From CAXBCP01 sp963974055 (lineage in GTDB: Bacteria; Pseudomonadota; Alphaproteobacteria; MPNO01; UBA830): a stretch of 40,436 bases of DNA. Of the stretch, positions 24,549 through 32,711 are shown piece after piece. Where the stretch lies: positions 1-40,436 of the forward strand of contig CAXBCP010000038.1 in assembly GCA_963974055.1 (NCBI GenBank), in the 5' to 3' direction. Within the stretch, counting starts at the first letter, position 1. Each line of letters starts with the position of its first letter. Made by a program: the position numbers and the translations under genes. Below the pieces are notes generated by a model. That model was not told the origin of the DNA, searched no databases, and saw only the letters and a list, made by a program, of their open reading frames with translations.

Positions 24549-25142
24549 TCAGCCGCCGAGCGTGCCCTTGGTCGACGGGATCGAATCCGCCGCCCGCGGG
24601 TCGGTTTCCATGGCGTCGCGCAATGCCCGGGCCAGCGCCTTGAAACAGCTTTCGACGATATGGTGGTTGTTCTCGCCGTATAGATTCTCGACGTGCAGCG
24701 TTATCCGGGCGTTCTGGGCGAAGGCCTGGAACCATTCCTTGAACAGTTCGGTATCCATCTCGCCGAGCTTCGGCTTCGTGAAATTCACCTTCCAGATCAG
24801 ATAGGGGCGGTCCGACACGTCGATCGACACGCGGCTCAGCGTTTCGTCCATCGGGATCATCGCGCTCGCATAGCGGCGAATGCCGCGGCGATCGCCGAGC
24901 GCCTTGTGCACGGCCTCGCCGATGGCGATACCGGTGTCCTCGGTCGTGTGGTGAAAATCGATATGCAGATCGCCCTTGGCGCGGACCGTCAGGTCCATCA
25001 GCCCGTGGCGCGAAAAAATTTCGAGCATGTGGTTGAGAAACCCGATACCGGTTTCGATATCGTATTTACCGGTGCCGTCGACGTTCACCGACACTTCGAT
25101 GTCGGTTTCGGTGGTTTTTCTGGCGACTTTGGCTTCGCGCAT
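24549..25142 (-). CDS. hisB: HisB, imidazoleglycerol-phosphate dehydratase
   Basis: HisB dehydrates imidazole glycerol phosphate to imidazole acetol phosphate. The 197-residue monofunctional enzyme lacks the phosphatase half of the E. coli protein. Metal-binding motifs are FLNHMLEIFSRHG, DLHIDFHHTTEDTGI and ENNHHIVESCFKALARALRDA. It is the first gene of the hisB-DUF2628-hisH-GNAT-hisA-hisF-hisE-HIT operon. An AGG lies about ten bases before ATG 25142. Confidence 0.98.
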   Translation of the reverse strand: MREAKVARKTTETDIEVSVNVDGTGKYDIETGIGFLNHMLEIFSRHGLMDLTVRAKGDLHIDFHHTTEDTGIAIGEAVHKALGDRRGIRRYASAMIPMDETLSRVSIDVSDRPYLIWKVNFTKPKLGEMDTELFKEWFQAFAQNARITLHVENLYGENNHHIVESCFKALARALRDAMETDPRAADSIPSTKGTLGG

Positions 25143-25464
25143 GGCTGGTTACCTGATGTGTAAGCGGGCGCAGGCCGACCGCGGAACGACGCGGCGGAAA
25201 CTGCGCGCGTCGCATCGCGATGGAATGCGCCGGAATCGGGCGTCTTTTATCAGGAACGCGGCGCGGGCGCCAGCACGATACCGGTTTCGCAGGGGGCAGC
25301 GGGCGCGACGTTGCGACGGGCTGCCGGTCCTTGCCGCCCGTTTGTCCCCGGTCGATGCCCGGTTGATCCGGGGACCCGATATACGTAAAAAATGGAACTA
25401 TCCGCGGATTATTCGCGTAATTCGGGTGTTTGTAGTAGATGGCAACAGAGCAGGCGTAGCGCGA
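25143..25464. other. Divergent intergenic region between hisB and the cNMP/FHA gene
   Basis: This 322-bp gap should hold promoters for the his operon (minus) and the cNMP/FHA gene (plus). For the plus strand, TTGATC (25363-25368), 17 bp and TAAAAA (25386-25391) make a poor sigma70 candidate. I found no his leader peptide with a histidine run, no T-box and no riboswitch. No convincing gene lies inside. Confidence 0.4.
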
Positions 25465-26238
25465 ATGACCGACCGGCAATTCTCCGATGGCGAGTATATT
25501 TTCAGGGTGGGCGATCCTGCCGACGGCGTTTTTCGTATCGAGTCGGGCGAAGTGCGGCTGCAGGGCGGCGGCAATGGCGGCGGTTCCGCCGCAGTCTGCG
25601 GCGGCGGAGACGTGTTCGGCGGCGACGGTTTTCTGACCGGCGATACGCGGACGACCGACGCCGTCGCCGTCGGGCCGGTTACGGTCGCGTATCTCCGCCG
25701 CAACGAATTTCTCGCCATCCTGACCTTGCAGCCGACCCTGTTATCGCCGGTCTTCGCGCCGGTTTTCGACCTGGTGGCCGATTCCATGAACGGTATGGCC
25801 CGGGTTAACGGCGGCGCGGCCCCCGATTCCTGGCCTGCCGCTCCGGCGGCCGCGACGACCGGCGGCGCCGGCGTTCGTCTGTTCGTCGACAGCAAGCGCC
25901 TGCGGTCGGCCCTGGGCACCGACGAGATCGAGATTCCGGATCTGCCGTTCCGGATCGGACGCACCGCGTCCGGCGAGGGCAAGGATACCTATACCGACAT
26001 CAACCTTGCGCTCCCGGATTCGCGCCCCTTCAATCTGTCGCGGCGGCATTTTTCGATCGAGGAAGAAGACGGCGCGCTGGTCGTCCGCGATTTCGGCAGT
26101 TATCACGGCACTACGGTCAACGGCCTGACCCTCGGCGGCGAAGGACGTCCGCGCACCGCGCCGCTGATGACCGGCGAAAGCGTGCTCGTGGCCGGCAAGC
26201 CGAATTCCCCGTTTCGGTTCAGAATACTGGTAGAATAA
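25465..26238 (+). CDS. Cyclic-nucleotide-binding-fold/FHA-domain fusion protein
   Basis: A 257-residue soluble protein with two signalling folds. Residues about 6-100 form a cNMP-binding-type beta roll (FSDGEYIFRVGDPADGVFRIESGEV). In the phosphate-binding cassette the usual FGE is FGG (51-53), while the Arg is kept (R62), so cyclic nucleotide binding is doubtful. A Pro/Ala linker (about 115-135) leads to an FHA domain (about 138-255) with FRIGR, LSRRHFSI and SYHGTTVNG, the phosphothreonine-binding pattern. There is no DNA-binding domain. The frame is open upstream; ATG 25465 was chosen by domain fit. It precedes hslV by 118 bp with its own promoter region between. Confidence 0.87.
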   Translation: MTDRQFSDGEYIFRVGDPADGVFRIESGEVRLQGGGNGGGSAAVCGGGDVFGGDGFLTGDTRTTDAVAVGPVTVAYLRRNEFLAILTLQPTLLSPVFAPVFDLVADSMNGMARVNGGAAPDSWPAAPAAATTGGAGVRLFVDSKRLRSALGTDEIEIPDLPFRIGRTASGEGKDTYTDINLALPDSRPFNLSRRHFSIEEEDGALVVRDFGSYHGTTVNGLTLGGEGRPRTAPLMTGESVLVAGKPNSPFRFRILVE

Positions 26239-26270
26239 CCGCCATTCGCGGCATCGGGCCGATTCCGGCC

Positions 26271-26298
26271 CTTGACGATACCCGCCAAACCCTCATCT
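26271..26298 (+). promoter_or_regulatory. RpoH (sigma32)-type heat-shock promoter of hslVU
   Basis: CTTG at 26271-26274, a 17-bp spacer and CTCATCT at 26292-26298, with G at 26301, fit the alphaproteobacterial RpoH pattern (CTTG-N17/18-CYTATNT). The hslV start follows about 50 bp later, and hslVU is a classic RpoH target. A GGGCCG/CGGCCC hairpin (26256-26271) abuts the -35 and may terminate the FHA transcript. Confidence 0.65.
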
Positions 26299-26356
26299 TA
26301 GGGACTCGACGTTCCCGAATCATCCGGCGCGGATTGCCGCGCCCTTCCGGAGAAAT

Positions 26357-26905
26357 ATGGCAGATAACGATATCCCGACCTGGCACGGCACCACGATCCT
26401 GTCGGTCCGCAAGAACGGCAAGGTCGTCGTCGCCGGCGACGGCCAGGTGACGTTCGGCAACACGGTCATGAAATCCAACGCGCGCAAGGTGCGCCCGCTG
26501 GGCGACGGCGGCGTGATTGCCGGTTTCGCCGGCGCGACGGCAGACGCGTTCACCTTGTTCGAACGGCTCGAAGCCAAGCTCGAACAGCATCCGGGCCAGC
26601 TGACCCGCGCCTGTGTGGAGCTTGCCAAGGACTGGCGGACCGACCGCTACCTGCGTCGGCTCGAAGCGATGATGGCGGTCGCCGACAAGGACGTCTCGCT
26701 GGTGCTGACCGGCACCGGCGATGTGCTCGAACCCGAAGACGGGATTATCGGCATTGGATCGGGCGGACCGTTCGCGCTCGCCGCCGCCCGCGGCCTGTTC
26801 GATCAGGACGGGCTCGAAGCGGAAGAGATCGCGAAACGCGCCATGAAGATCGCCGCCGATATCTGCATCTACACAAATGAAAACGTCGTAATCGAAAGCC
26901 TGTAA
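26357..26905 (+). CDS. hslV: HslV, protease subunit of HslUV (ClpQ)
   Basis: HslV is the N-terminal-threonine peptidase of the HslUV ATP-dependent protease. The 182-residue protein carries the HGTTILSVRK site; the catalytic Thr (T12) must be exposed by removing the first 11 residues, which is longer than the E. coli leader but usual in alphaproteobacteria. GDGQVTFG and IGIGSGGPFALAAARGL are typical. ATG 26357 has GGAGAA upstream. hslU starts three bases after its stop. Confidence 0.98.
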   Translation: MADNDIPTWHGTTILSVRKNGKVVVAGDGQVTFGNTVMKSNARKVRPLGDGGVIAGFAGATADAFTLFERLEAKLEQHPGQLTRACVELAKDWRTDRYLRRLEAMMAVADKDVSLVLTGTGDVLEPEDGIIGIGSGGPFALAAARGLFDQDGLEAEEIAKRAMKIAADICIYTNENVVIESL

Positions 26906-26908
26906 TAC

Positions 26909-28219
26909 GTGACCAATTTTTCGCCCCGTGAAATCGTTTCCGAACTCGATCGTTATATCGTCGGCCAGAACGACGCCAAGCGCGCCGTCGCCATTGCGCT
27001 GCGCAACCGCTGGCGGCGCCAGCAGCTCGGCGACGATCTGCGCGAAGAAGTCCTGCCCAAGAACATCCTGATGATCGGCCCGACCGGGGTCGGCAAGACC
27101 GAAATCGCCCGCCGCCTGGCGCGGCTGGCGGATGCGCCGTTCATGAAGGTCGAAGCGACCAAGTTCACCGAGGTCGGCTATGTCGGCCGCGACGTGGAAT
27201 CGATCATCCGCGACCTGGTCGAAATCGCCATCCACATGACCCGCGACCGCCTGCGCAAGGAAGTTGTCGCCAAGGCCGAAATCGCCGCCGAGGAACGCGT
27301 GCTCGACGCGCTGGTCGGCGAAAACGCCAGCGCCGATACGCGTCAGAAATTCCGTACCATGCTGCGCCAGGGCGAACTGGACGATCGCGAGATCGAAATC
27401 GACGTCCAAGATTCCGGCAGCGGCATGCCGACGCTCGAAGTTCCCGGCATGCCCGGCGCGCAGATGGGCATGATCAATCTCAACGATATCATGGGCAAGG
27501 CGTTCGGCGGCCAGTCCAAGCCGAAGAAGATGACCGTGGTGGACAGCTATGACGTTCTGGTCGCCGAGGAAAGCGACAACCTGCTCGATGACGACACCGT
27601 GGTGCGCACCGCCATCGACGCGGTCGAACAGAACGGCATCGTCTTCCTGGACGAAATCGACAAGATCTGCGTGCGCTCCGACGGCCGCGCCGGCGCCGAT
27701 GTCAGCCGCGAAGGCGTTCAGCGCGACCTGCTGCCGCTGATCGAAGGCACGACCGTCGCGACCAAGCACGGCACGGTAAAGACCGATCATGTGCTGTTTA
27801 TCGCGTCGGGCGCCTTTCACCTGTCGAAACCGTCGGACCTGCTGCCCGAACTTCAGGGCCGCCTGCCGATCCGGGTGGAGCTGAAAGCGCTGGACGAGGC
27901 CGATTTGCGCCGCATCCTGACCGAACCCGAAGCCAACCTGATCCGCCAGTACACTGCCCTGATGGGTACCGAGGGGATGACCCTGGAGTTCACCGACGAC
28001 GCGATAGACGCGCTGGCGAGCCTCGCGGCGGAGGTCAACCGCTCGGTGGAAAATATCGGCGCGAGGCGTCTGCAGACGGTGATGGAACGCCTGCTCGAAG
28101 ACGTGTCGTTCACCGCGTCCGACCGGGCCGGCGAGACCCTGTCGATCGATGCGGATTACGTCCGCGAAACCGTCGCCGACCTGGCGAAGGATACCGACCT
28201 GTCCAAGTTTATTCTGTAG
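26909..28219 (+). CDS. hslU: HslU, ATPase subunit of HslUV (ClpY)
   Basis: HslU is the AAA+ unfoldase that feeds HslV. The 436-residue protein has Walker A GPTGVGKT at 57-64, Walker B VFLDEIDKI, the inserted I domain (about 110-230) and the C-terminal LSKFIL end that docks into HslV and switches it on. The start is GTG 26909, directly after hslV, and gives the family N-terminus (TNFSPREIVSELDRYIVGQ). Confidence 0.98.
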   Translation: MTNFSPREIVSELDRYIVGQNDAKRAVAIALRNRWRRQQLGDDLREEVLPKNILMIGPTGVGKTEIARRLARLADAPFMKVEATKFTEVGYVGRDVESIIRDLVEIAIHMTRDRLRKEVVAKAEIAAEERVLDALVGENASADTRQKFRTMLRQGELDDREIEIDVQDSGSGMPTLEVPGMPGAQMGMINLNDIMGKAFGGQSKPKKMTVVDSYDVLVAEESDNLLDDDTVVRTAIDAVEQNGIVFLDEIDKICVRSDGRAGADVSREGVQRDLLPLIEGTTVATKHGTVKTDHVLFIASGAFHLSKPSDLLPELQGRLPIRVELKALDEADLRRILTEPEANLIRQYTALMGTEGMTLEFTDDAIDALASLAAEVNRSVENIGARRLQTVMERLLEDVSFTASDRAGETLSIDADYVRETVADLAKDTDLSKFIL

Positions 28220-28229
28220 ACCCGCGCGG

Positions 28230-28829
28230 TTATATCCGCCGCCGTTTGAGCAGCACGTAAAACGCGCCGCCGCCGCCATCGGCGGGCTGGGCGCCCGCGA
28301 ATCCGAGCACCCGGGCACGGTTGCCGGGCGCGTTCAACCAGGACGGCAATTCGCGGCGGATCACGCCGCCGCCGTCTTTCATCGATCCCTTGCCGGTAAT
28401 CACCAGCACGCAGCGTTTGCCCGACCTCTGCGCGTCGGCGAGAAATCCGTTCAGCGCGTCCAGCGCGCGACCGGCGGTCATGCCGTGCAGGTCGAGGCGG
28501 CCTTCCGGGCGCATCCTGCCCTTGCGCAGCTTGTCCATCGTCCGGCGGTCCAAATCGGCCGGTTTACCGGCTTCCAGAACCGGCTTTGGCGGGGTGTGCG
28601 GGGCGGCGACCGGTGGCGGCAGCGGAGCCCGCCCTGTCTTTACGGGCCTGGGGGCGGGCCGCGCCGTTTCTCCGGCGCCCGTGTTCCTGGCATCCGGATC
28701 GGTGGCGACGGGGTTGCGGCGTTCGATCGGTTTGGCGTCGGCCATCGCGGCGCGGAACAGCGCCGCCTCGTCCAGCGTGGGCCGGGCGGCGCGCTTTTGC
28801 CTTTTGCCGTCGTCAGGTGTCTTCGCCAT
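28230..28829 (-). CDS. Smr-domain protein
   Basis: A 199-residue protein with a basic, Pro-rich N-terminal half (about 1-105) and a C-terminal Smr domain (about 113-195) marked by RLDLHGMTAGRALDAL and the TGKG loop. Smr domains act as nucleases or nucleic-acid-binding modules; this short stand-alone type lacks the MutS2 ATPase. ATG 28829 overlaps the end of lutC by 17 bp. The gene converges on hslU. In related genomes smr is next to mltA; here lutABC and an esterase gene lie between. Confidence 0.9.
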   Translation of the reverse strand: MAKTPDDGKRQKRAARPTLDEAALFRAAMADAKPIERRNPVATDPDARNTGAGETARPAPRPVKTGRAPLPPPVAAPHTPPKPVLEAGKPADLDRRTMDKLRKGRMRPEGRLDLHGMTAGRALDALNGFLADAQRSGKRCVLVITGKGSMKDGGGVIRRELPSWLNAPGNRARVLGFAGAQPADGGGGAFYVLLKRRRI

Positions 28830-29490
28830 CGGCTTTTCCAATAAGCACGATATGCAGCCGTTTCGGGCCATGAACGCCGATGGTGACCGTGCGTTCGATA
28901 TCCGATGACCGCGACGGGCCGGTGATCAGGGTGACGGTGCGCGGCAGCGCGGCTCCCGTCTCGCCATTGGGCCGTATCGTTGCCCAGGCGTCTTCGTAGC
29001 CGCCCACGATGCGGTCGGCATGCAGGACGGCGATATGGGTTTCCGGCAGAAAATTCAGGGTATAGGGCGTGCCGGGTCCGGCGGTGACCATCAGCGATCC
29101 GGTCTCGGCGATGCCGGCCCGTGCCGGGGTGACGGAAATCCGGTCGCCGCCGGTGGCTGCGCCACGCCGGATCGTGAAGCCGTGGCCGTCATTCAGGCCG
29201 CAGACATCCAGCGCCGGGTCCGGGGCGACCACGAGGTCGCGCCCCAGCCCTTCCGCGGTTAGCCAGGCGGCAATCGCGGCACCGACATCGCCCGGTACGT
29301 CCACTCGGTCGATGGTGACGGCGGCTTCCGTCGCCATGGCGATAAACCTTGCGGTCAGTTCGGCGCGCGTGCCGGTTGCCCGGGCGGGGATCAGGGGTGT
29401 GCCGGCATAGGCCGGCGGCGGCGCGCCGCTGTCCGCCGGGCGTCCGGCGGCGGCGCGGATGCGGCCAAGAATGTTGTCGCGGGCGGTCAT
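28813..29490 (-). CDS. lutC: LutC, LUD-domain lactate utilization protein
   Basis: A 225-residue LutC/YkgG protein of the LUD (DUF162) superfamily, part of the LutABC iron-sulfur complex that oxidises L-lactate to pyruvate. Family marks are the ITPARAGIAETGSLMV stretch and the closing VTLITGPSRSSDIERTVTIGVHGPKRLHIVLI. Its ATG overlaps the lutB stop (ATGA). The open frame extends upstream into lutB but without similarity. Confidence 0.93.
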   Translation of the reverse strand: MTARDNILGRIRAAAGRPADSGAPPPAYAGTPLIPARATGTRAELTARFIAMATEAAVTIDRVDVPGDVGAAIAAWLTAEGLGRDLVVAPDPALDVCGLNDGHGFTIRRGAATGGDRISVTPARAGIAETGSLMVTAGPGTPYTLNFLPETHIAVLHADRIVGGYEDAWATIRPNGETGAALPRTVTLITGPSRSSDIERTVTIGVHGPKRLHIVLIGKADGEDT

Positions 29491-30923
29491 GCGCTTTCTT
29501 TCCCGCGCCGTTCTTTCTGCCAGCGGTCGATAAACGTGCCGCCTTCGGGTGCGGGCAGGTCGCGGGATGCGGTCCACCCCCCCGCGAACAGGACCATGCG
29601 CAGATATCCCCGCCGCCTGCCGAACGTGCCGAGGGCTGCGATCGCGAGCCGCGCGCCGAACCGGTACAGCATCGGCCGCCGCACCGCCCACGCCCACAGG
29701 GCCAGTCCGCGGCGCGCGCCGGGCTTGTTCAGTTTCCGGGTATGTGCGACGTCGCGCCAGCGGCGCATCAACCCGGGCAACGGAATCCGCATTGGGCAGA
29801 CCGCTTCGCAACTGCCGCAGAACGACGATGCTTCCGGCAGCGGCCAGGCCCGGTCGATTCCGTCCAGCGCCGGGGTCAGCACCGCGCCGATCGGCCCGCC
29901 ATAGACCCCGCCATAGGCATGCCCGCCGACCGCGCCGTAGACCGGACAGGCCGACTGGCAGGCGCCGCAGCGGATGCAGCGCAGAACGTCGCGGAATTCG
30001 CCGTCCAGCAGTTTCGTGCGCCCGTTATCGAGCAGGATCAGGTGAAATTCCTCGGGCCCGTCCAGGTCGTCCCGGCGTTTCGGCCCGGTGGCGAAGGTGG
30101 TGTAGCAGGTGATTTCCTGGCCGGTCGCCGACCGCGCGAGGATGCGCAGGATCGACAGCGCATCGTCGATGCGCGGCACCACCTTTTCGATGGCGGCGAT
30201 GACGATATGGACGCGCGGCAGGGTCTGGGTCAGGTCGCCATTGCCTTCGTTCGTGACCACGACGATGGATCCGGTTTCGGCGATCAGCATGTTGGCGCCG
30301 GTGATGCCGATATCGGCGGCGAGGAATTTCTCGCGCAGCTTTATGCGCGCTTCCTCCGTCATGTCGCCCGGTTCGTCCAGCGGCCGGGCGGGGTCGAGCT
30401 CGGTATGATGATCGCGGAATGTCGTCGCGATCTGTTCCTTTTTCAGGTGGATCGCCGGCATTACCACGTGGCTCGGCGTTTCCTCGCGCAGCTGCAGGAT
30501 ATATTCCCCGAGATCGGTTTCCACGACCTCCAGCCCGTTGGCGATGAGGTAGTCGTTAAGCGCGATTTCCTCCGACACCATCGACTTGCCCTTGCCGACG
30601 GTCCGGGCGCCCGCATCGCGGCAGATTTTCAGGATCGTCTCGCGCGCGCCGGCAGCATCTTCGCACCAGTGGACGTTACCCCCCGCCGCGACGACATTCG
30701 CTTCGAACGCCTCGAGATAATGGCCGAGATGGGCGAGCGTGTGGTTCTTGATCTCGACGGCGCGGTCGCGCAGGGCTTCGAATTCGGGCAGCCGGCCGGT
30801 GATCACCGGCCGGGCCAGCCGCGTGTCGCGCTGCAGTTTTTCGAGCGCCGACTGCAGATCGGCATCGGCCTGCGCGCGCGCGGCGTTCCGCGAAAAGTCC
30901 AGGCTGGTCTGGTGGGCGGTCAC
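29487..30923 (-). CDS. lutB: LutB, iron-sulfur lactate utilization protein
   Basis: A 478-residue protein close to the B. subtilis LutB length (476). The N-terminal LUD domain (about 60-290; VGKGKSMVSEEIALNDYL, IGITGANMLIAETGSIVV) is followed by two ferredoxin-like clusters, CIRCGACQSACP and CGSCEAVCPMRIP, and a basic C-terminal tail. It starts with GTG 30923, whose GTGA overlaps the lutA stop. It is expected to carry electrons between LutA and the acceptor. Confidence 0.95.
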   Translation of the reverse strand: MTAHQTSLDFSRNAARAQADADLQSALEKLQRDTRLARPVITGRLPEFEALRDRAVEIKNHTLAHLGHYLEAFEANVVAAGGNVHWCEDAAGARETILKICRDAGARTVGKGKSMVSEEIALNDYLIANGLEVVETDLGEYILQLREETPSHVVMPAIHLKKEQIATTFRDHHTELDPARPLDEPGDMTEEARIKLREKFLAADIGITGANMLIAETGSIVVVTNEGNGDLTQTLPRVHIVIAAIEKVVPRIDDALSILRILARSATGQEITCYTTFATGPKRRDDLDGPEEFHLILLDNGRTKLLDGEFRDVLRCIRCGACQSACPVYGAVGGHAYGGVYGGPIGAVLTPALDGIDRAWPLPEASSFCGSCEAVCPMRIPLPGLMRRWRDVAHTRKLNKPGARRGLALWAWAVRRPMLYRFGARLAIAALGTFGRRRGYLRMVLFAGGWTASRDLPAPEGGTFIDRWQKERRGKESA

Positions 30924-31699
30924 GGCTTTGGGGCTCCGCCGATGGCAGGGCCGTCCGTCATGCCGGCCAGCACCTCGGCGATGTGGCGCGCTTCCACTGC
31001 GTCGCCGCGCCGCGACAGGCGGCCGGCGATATTCATCAGGCAGCCGATATCGCCGGCCAGCACCGTCGTCGCCCCGGTCTTCACGATATCGTCGGCCTTG
31101 TTGTCGACCATTGCCCCGGATACCTCGGGATATTTCACGCAGAACGTACCGCCGAAGCCGCAGCACACATCGGGCGCGTCCAGTTCGCGCAGTTCGAGCC
31201 CGTCTATGCAGGACAGCAATTCGCGCGGCTGGTCACGTACGCCAAGTTCGCGGAGGCCGGAACAGGCATCGTGATAGGTCGCCGTGCCGTGCCAGCCCGC
31301 CGCCGGGCCGGTCCAGCCGCGGACATCGACCAGGAACGAGACCAGCTCCCAGGTTTTGGCGGCCATCGCCCGGGCGCGGGCGGCATAGGCGTCGTCGTCG
31401 GCCAGCAGGTCGGGGTAATGGTGGCGCAGCATGCCGGCGCAGGACCCCGACGGGGCGACGATATAATCGAATGCCTCAAACGTATCGACCGTCTGGCGGG
31501 CGATGACTGCGGCGCTGTTGCGGTCGCCGGCATTGTAGGCGGGCTGGCCGCAGCAGACCTGCCGGGGCGGCACGTCGACGACGCAGCCCGACGCTTCGAG
31601 CAGTTTCGCGGTCGCGAATCCGACCGAGGGGCGGTACAGATCGACCAGACAGGTGGCGAACAGGCCGACCCTGGGGGCGGCGGCGGTCGTATCCGTCAT
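30920..31699 (-). CDS. lutA: LutA, cysteine-rich lactate utilization protein
   Basis: A 259-residue protein with two CCG (cysteine-rich) domains, VCCGQPAYNAG (Cys pair 49-50) and VCCGFGGTFCVKYPEVS (about 187), as in LutA/GlpC/HdrB proteins that hold a noncubane iron-sulfur cluster. It is the first gene of lutABC, all translationally overlapped. A lactate permease or LutR-type regulator is not adjacent. The family may also serve glycolate oxidation in some bacteria, but the full LutABC set favours lactate. Confidence 0.94.
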   Translation of the reverse strand: MTDTTAAAPRVGLFATCLVDLYRPSVGFATAKLLEASGCVVDVPPRQVCCGQPAYNAGDRNSAAVIARQTVDTFEAFDYIVAPSGSCAGMLRHHYPDLLADDDAYAARARAMAAKTWELVSFLVDVRGWTGPAAGWHGTATYHDACSGLRELGVRDQPRELLSCIDGLELRELDAPDVCCGFGGTFCVKYPEVSGAMVDNKADDIVKTGATTVLAGDIGCLMNIAGRLSRRGDAVEARHIAEVLAGMTDGPAIGGAPKP

Positions 31700-31723
31700 G
31701 GAGCATGTCCGGCTGTCTTCATC

Positions 31724-31738
31724 GGGCCAAAATGGCCC
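31724..31738 (-). other. Small hairpin between the esterase gene and lutA
   Basis: GGGCCA/TGGCCC with a three-base loop lies in the 47-bp gap before lutA. No T run follows on the minus strand, so it is not a standard terminator; it may stabilise or separate transcripts. Confidence 0.3.
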
Positions 31739-31746
31739 GTGCCTCC

Positions 31747-32703
31747 TTACTCCGCAAGGGAGAACATCAGCAGCAGCGTGCGTTGAAGGTCGTGGAAATT
31801 GTCGTCCGAGACGATATAGATCAGCGTTTCGCCGGATTTTGCCCGGCGCACCGCGATGCCTTCGAAATTATCGGCGACCAGCGGCGCCGACAGTTCGCCC
31901 AGTTCCGTGCCCTCGAAAACCCCGCCGGGGAAAATTTTTCCGCCCGGCAGGAAACTGATCCGGCTGGCGATGCCGCCGATCGCGGTGAAGCGGCGCTCCA
32001 GGATGAATACGGCGCCGTCATCGTCTCGGGTTGCTGCGCCGACGGGGCGGAATATCCCCTGCCGGCGAAAGCCGACGGGCCGCCAGTCCTGGCCCGCGCC
32101 GATCCAGCCGGCGGCGATGCCGGGCTGCGTCTCCAGCCGTTCCGACAATACCAGCAACTGGTTTCCCCAAAGCCGCGTTACCGACTCTGCGCCGCCATTG
32201 CGCGGCGATGCGCCCAGCGCCGGGGGTGCGCCCAGGCGTTGTGCCGGCGCGCCGATTCCCGTGAAACGGCGCAGGCGGTGGAATTGCTCGAATCCGACCA
32301 CCATCGAGCCGTCGGTCAGGCGTGCGATTGATTCCGAATCCGTCAGTTTTCTGCCGGCCAGCGGCCGGCCATCCGGCCCCCGAACCGGCAACAGCCTTGT
32401 GTCGGAAATACCGGCGAGGCGGCCGTCGTCGTCGTAGCCGAGGCGGGCGCTGAACCAGACCGCGCGGTCGCCGATGGCCGTCAGCCGGGTGCCGTCTGCG
32501 GAAATATCGAGCCCCGACAGGCCGCCGAAACGGGAAGCGCCGGATCGCAGGTCGAGCCCGCCGCGAAAGCGCAGGCGGCCCACGTCTTCCAGATCCGGTT
32601 CGTCATGGGACAGGATCACGCCGAAGGCGCGGACCGGAATTTCGTCCGCCGCCAGGCGTCCCGGCAGGATCAGACAGAACAGGACGGCGGCGATGACTTT
32701 CAT
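31747..32703 (-). CDS. Exported esterase-like phytase-family protein
   Basis: A 318-residue exported protein. The signal peptide covers about 1-19 (ending RLAADE). The body looks like a beta propeller of the 'esterase-like activity of phytase' family: FGGLSGLDISADGTRLTAIGDRAVWF (about 59-84), DSESIARLTDGSMVVGFEQFHRL, and a close LVADNFEGIAVRR...YIVSDDNF. The true activity of most such proteins is untested. It starts eight bases after mltA and is likely cotranscribed with it. Confidence 0.87.
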   Translation of the reverse strand: MKVIAAVLFCLILPGRLAADEIPVRAFGVILSHDEPDLEDVGRLRFRGGLDLRSGASRFGGLSGLDISADGTRLTAIGDRAVWFSARLGYDDDGRLAGISDTRLLPVRGPDGRPLAGRKLTDSESIARLTDGSMVVGFEQFHRLRRFTGIGAPAQRLGAPPALGASPRNGGAESVTRLWGNQLLVLSERLETQPGIAAGWIGAGQDWRPVGFRRQGIFRPVGAATRDDDGAVFILERRFTAIGGIASRISFLPGGKIFPGGVFEGTELGELSAPLVADNFEGIAVRRAKSGETLIYIVSDDNFHDLQRTLLLMFSLAE

Positions 32704-32711
32704 CGGCGGGC

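Noticed and set aside
26219..28318. 699-codon open frame antisense to hslVU
   Set aside because: It mirrors the hslV-hslU coding region, has no recognisable domain, and such long antisense frames are expected from high-GC codon bias.
29349..31274. 641-codon open frame on plus across lutB
   Set aside because: It is antisense to lutC, lutB and lutA, whose iron-sulfur and LUD motifs are unmistakable.
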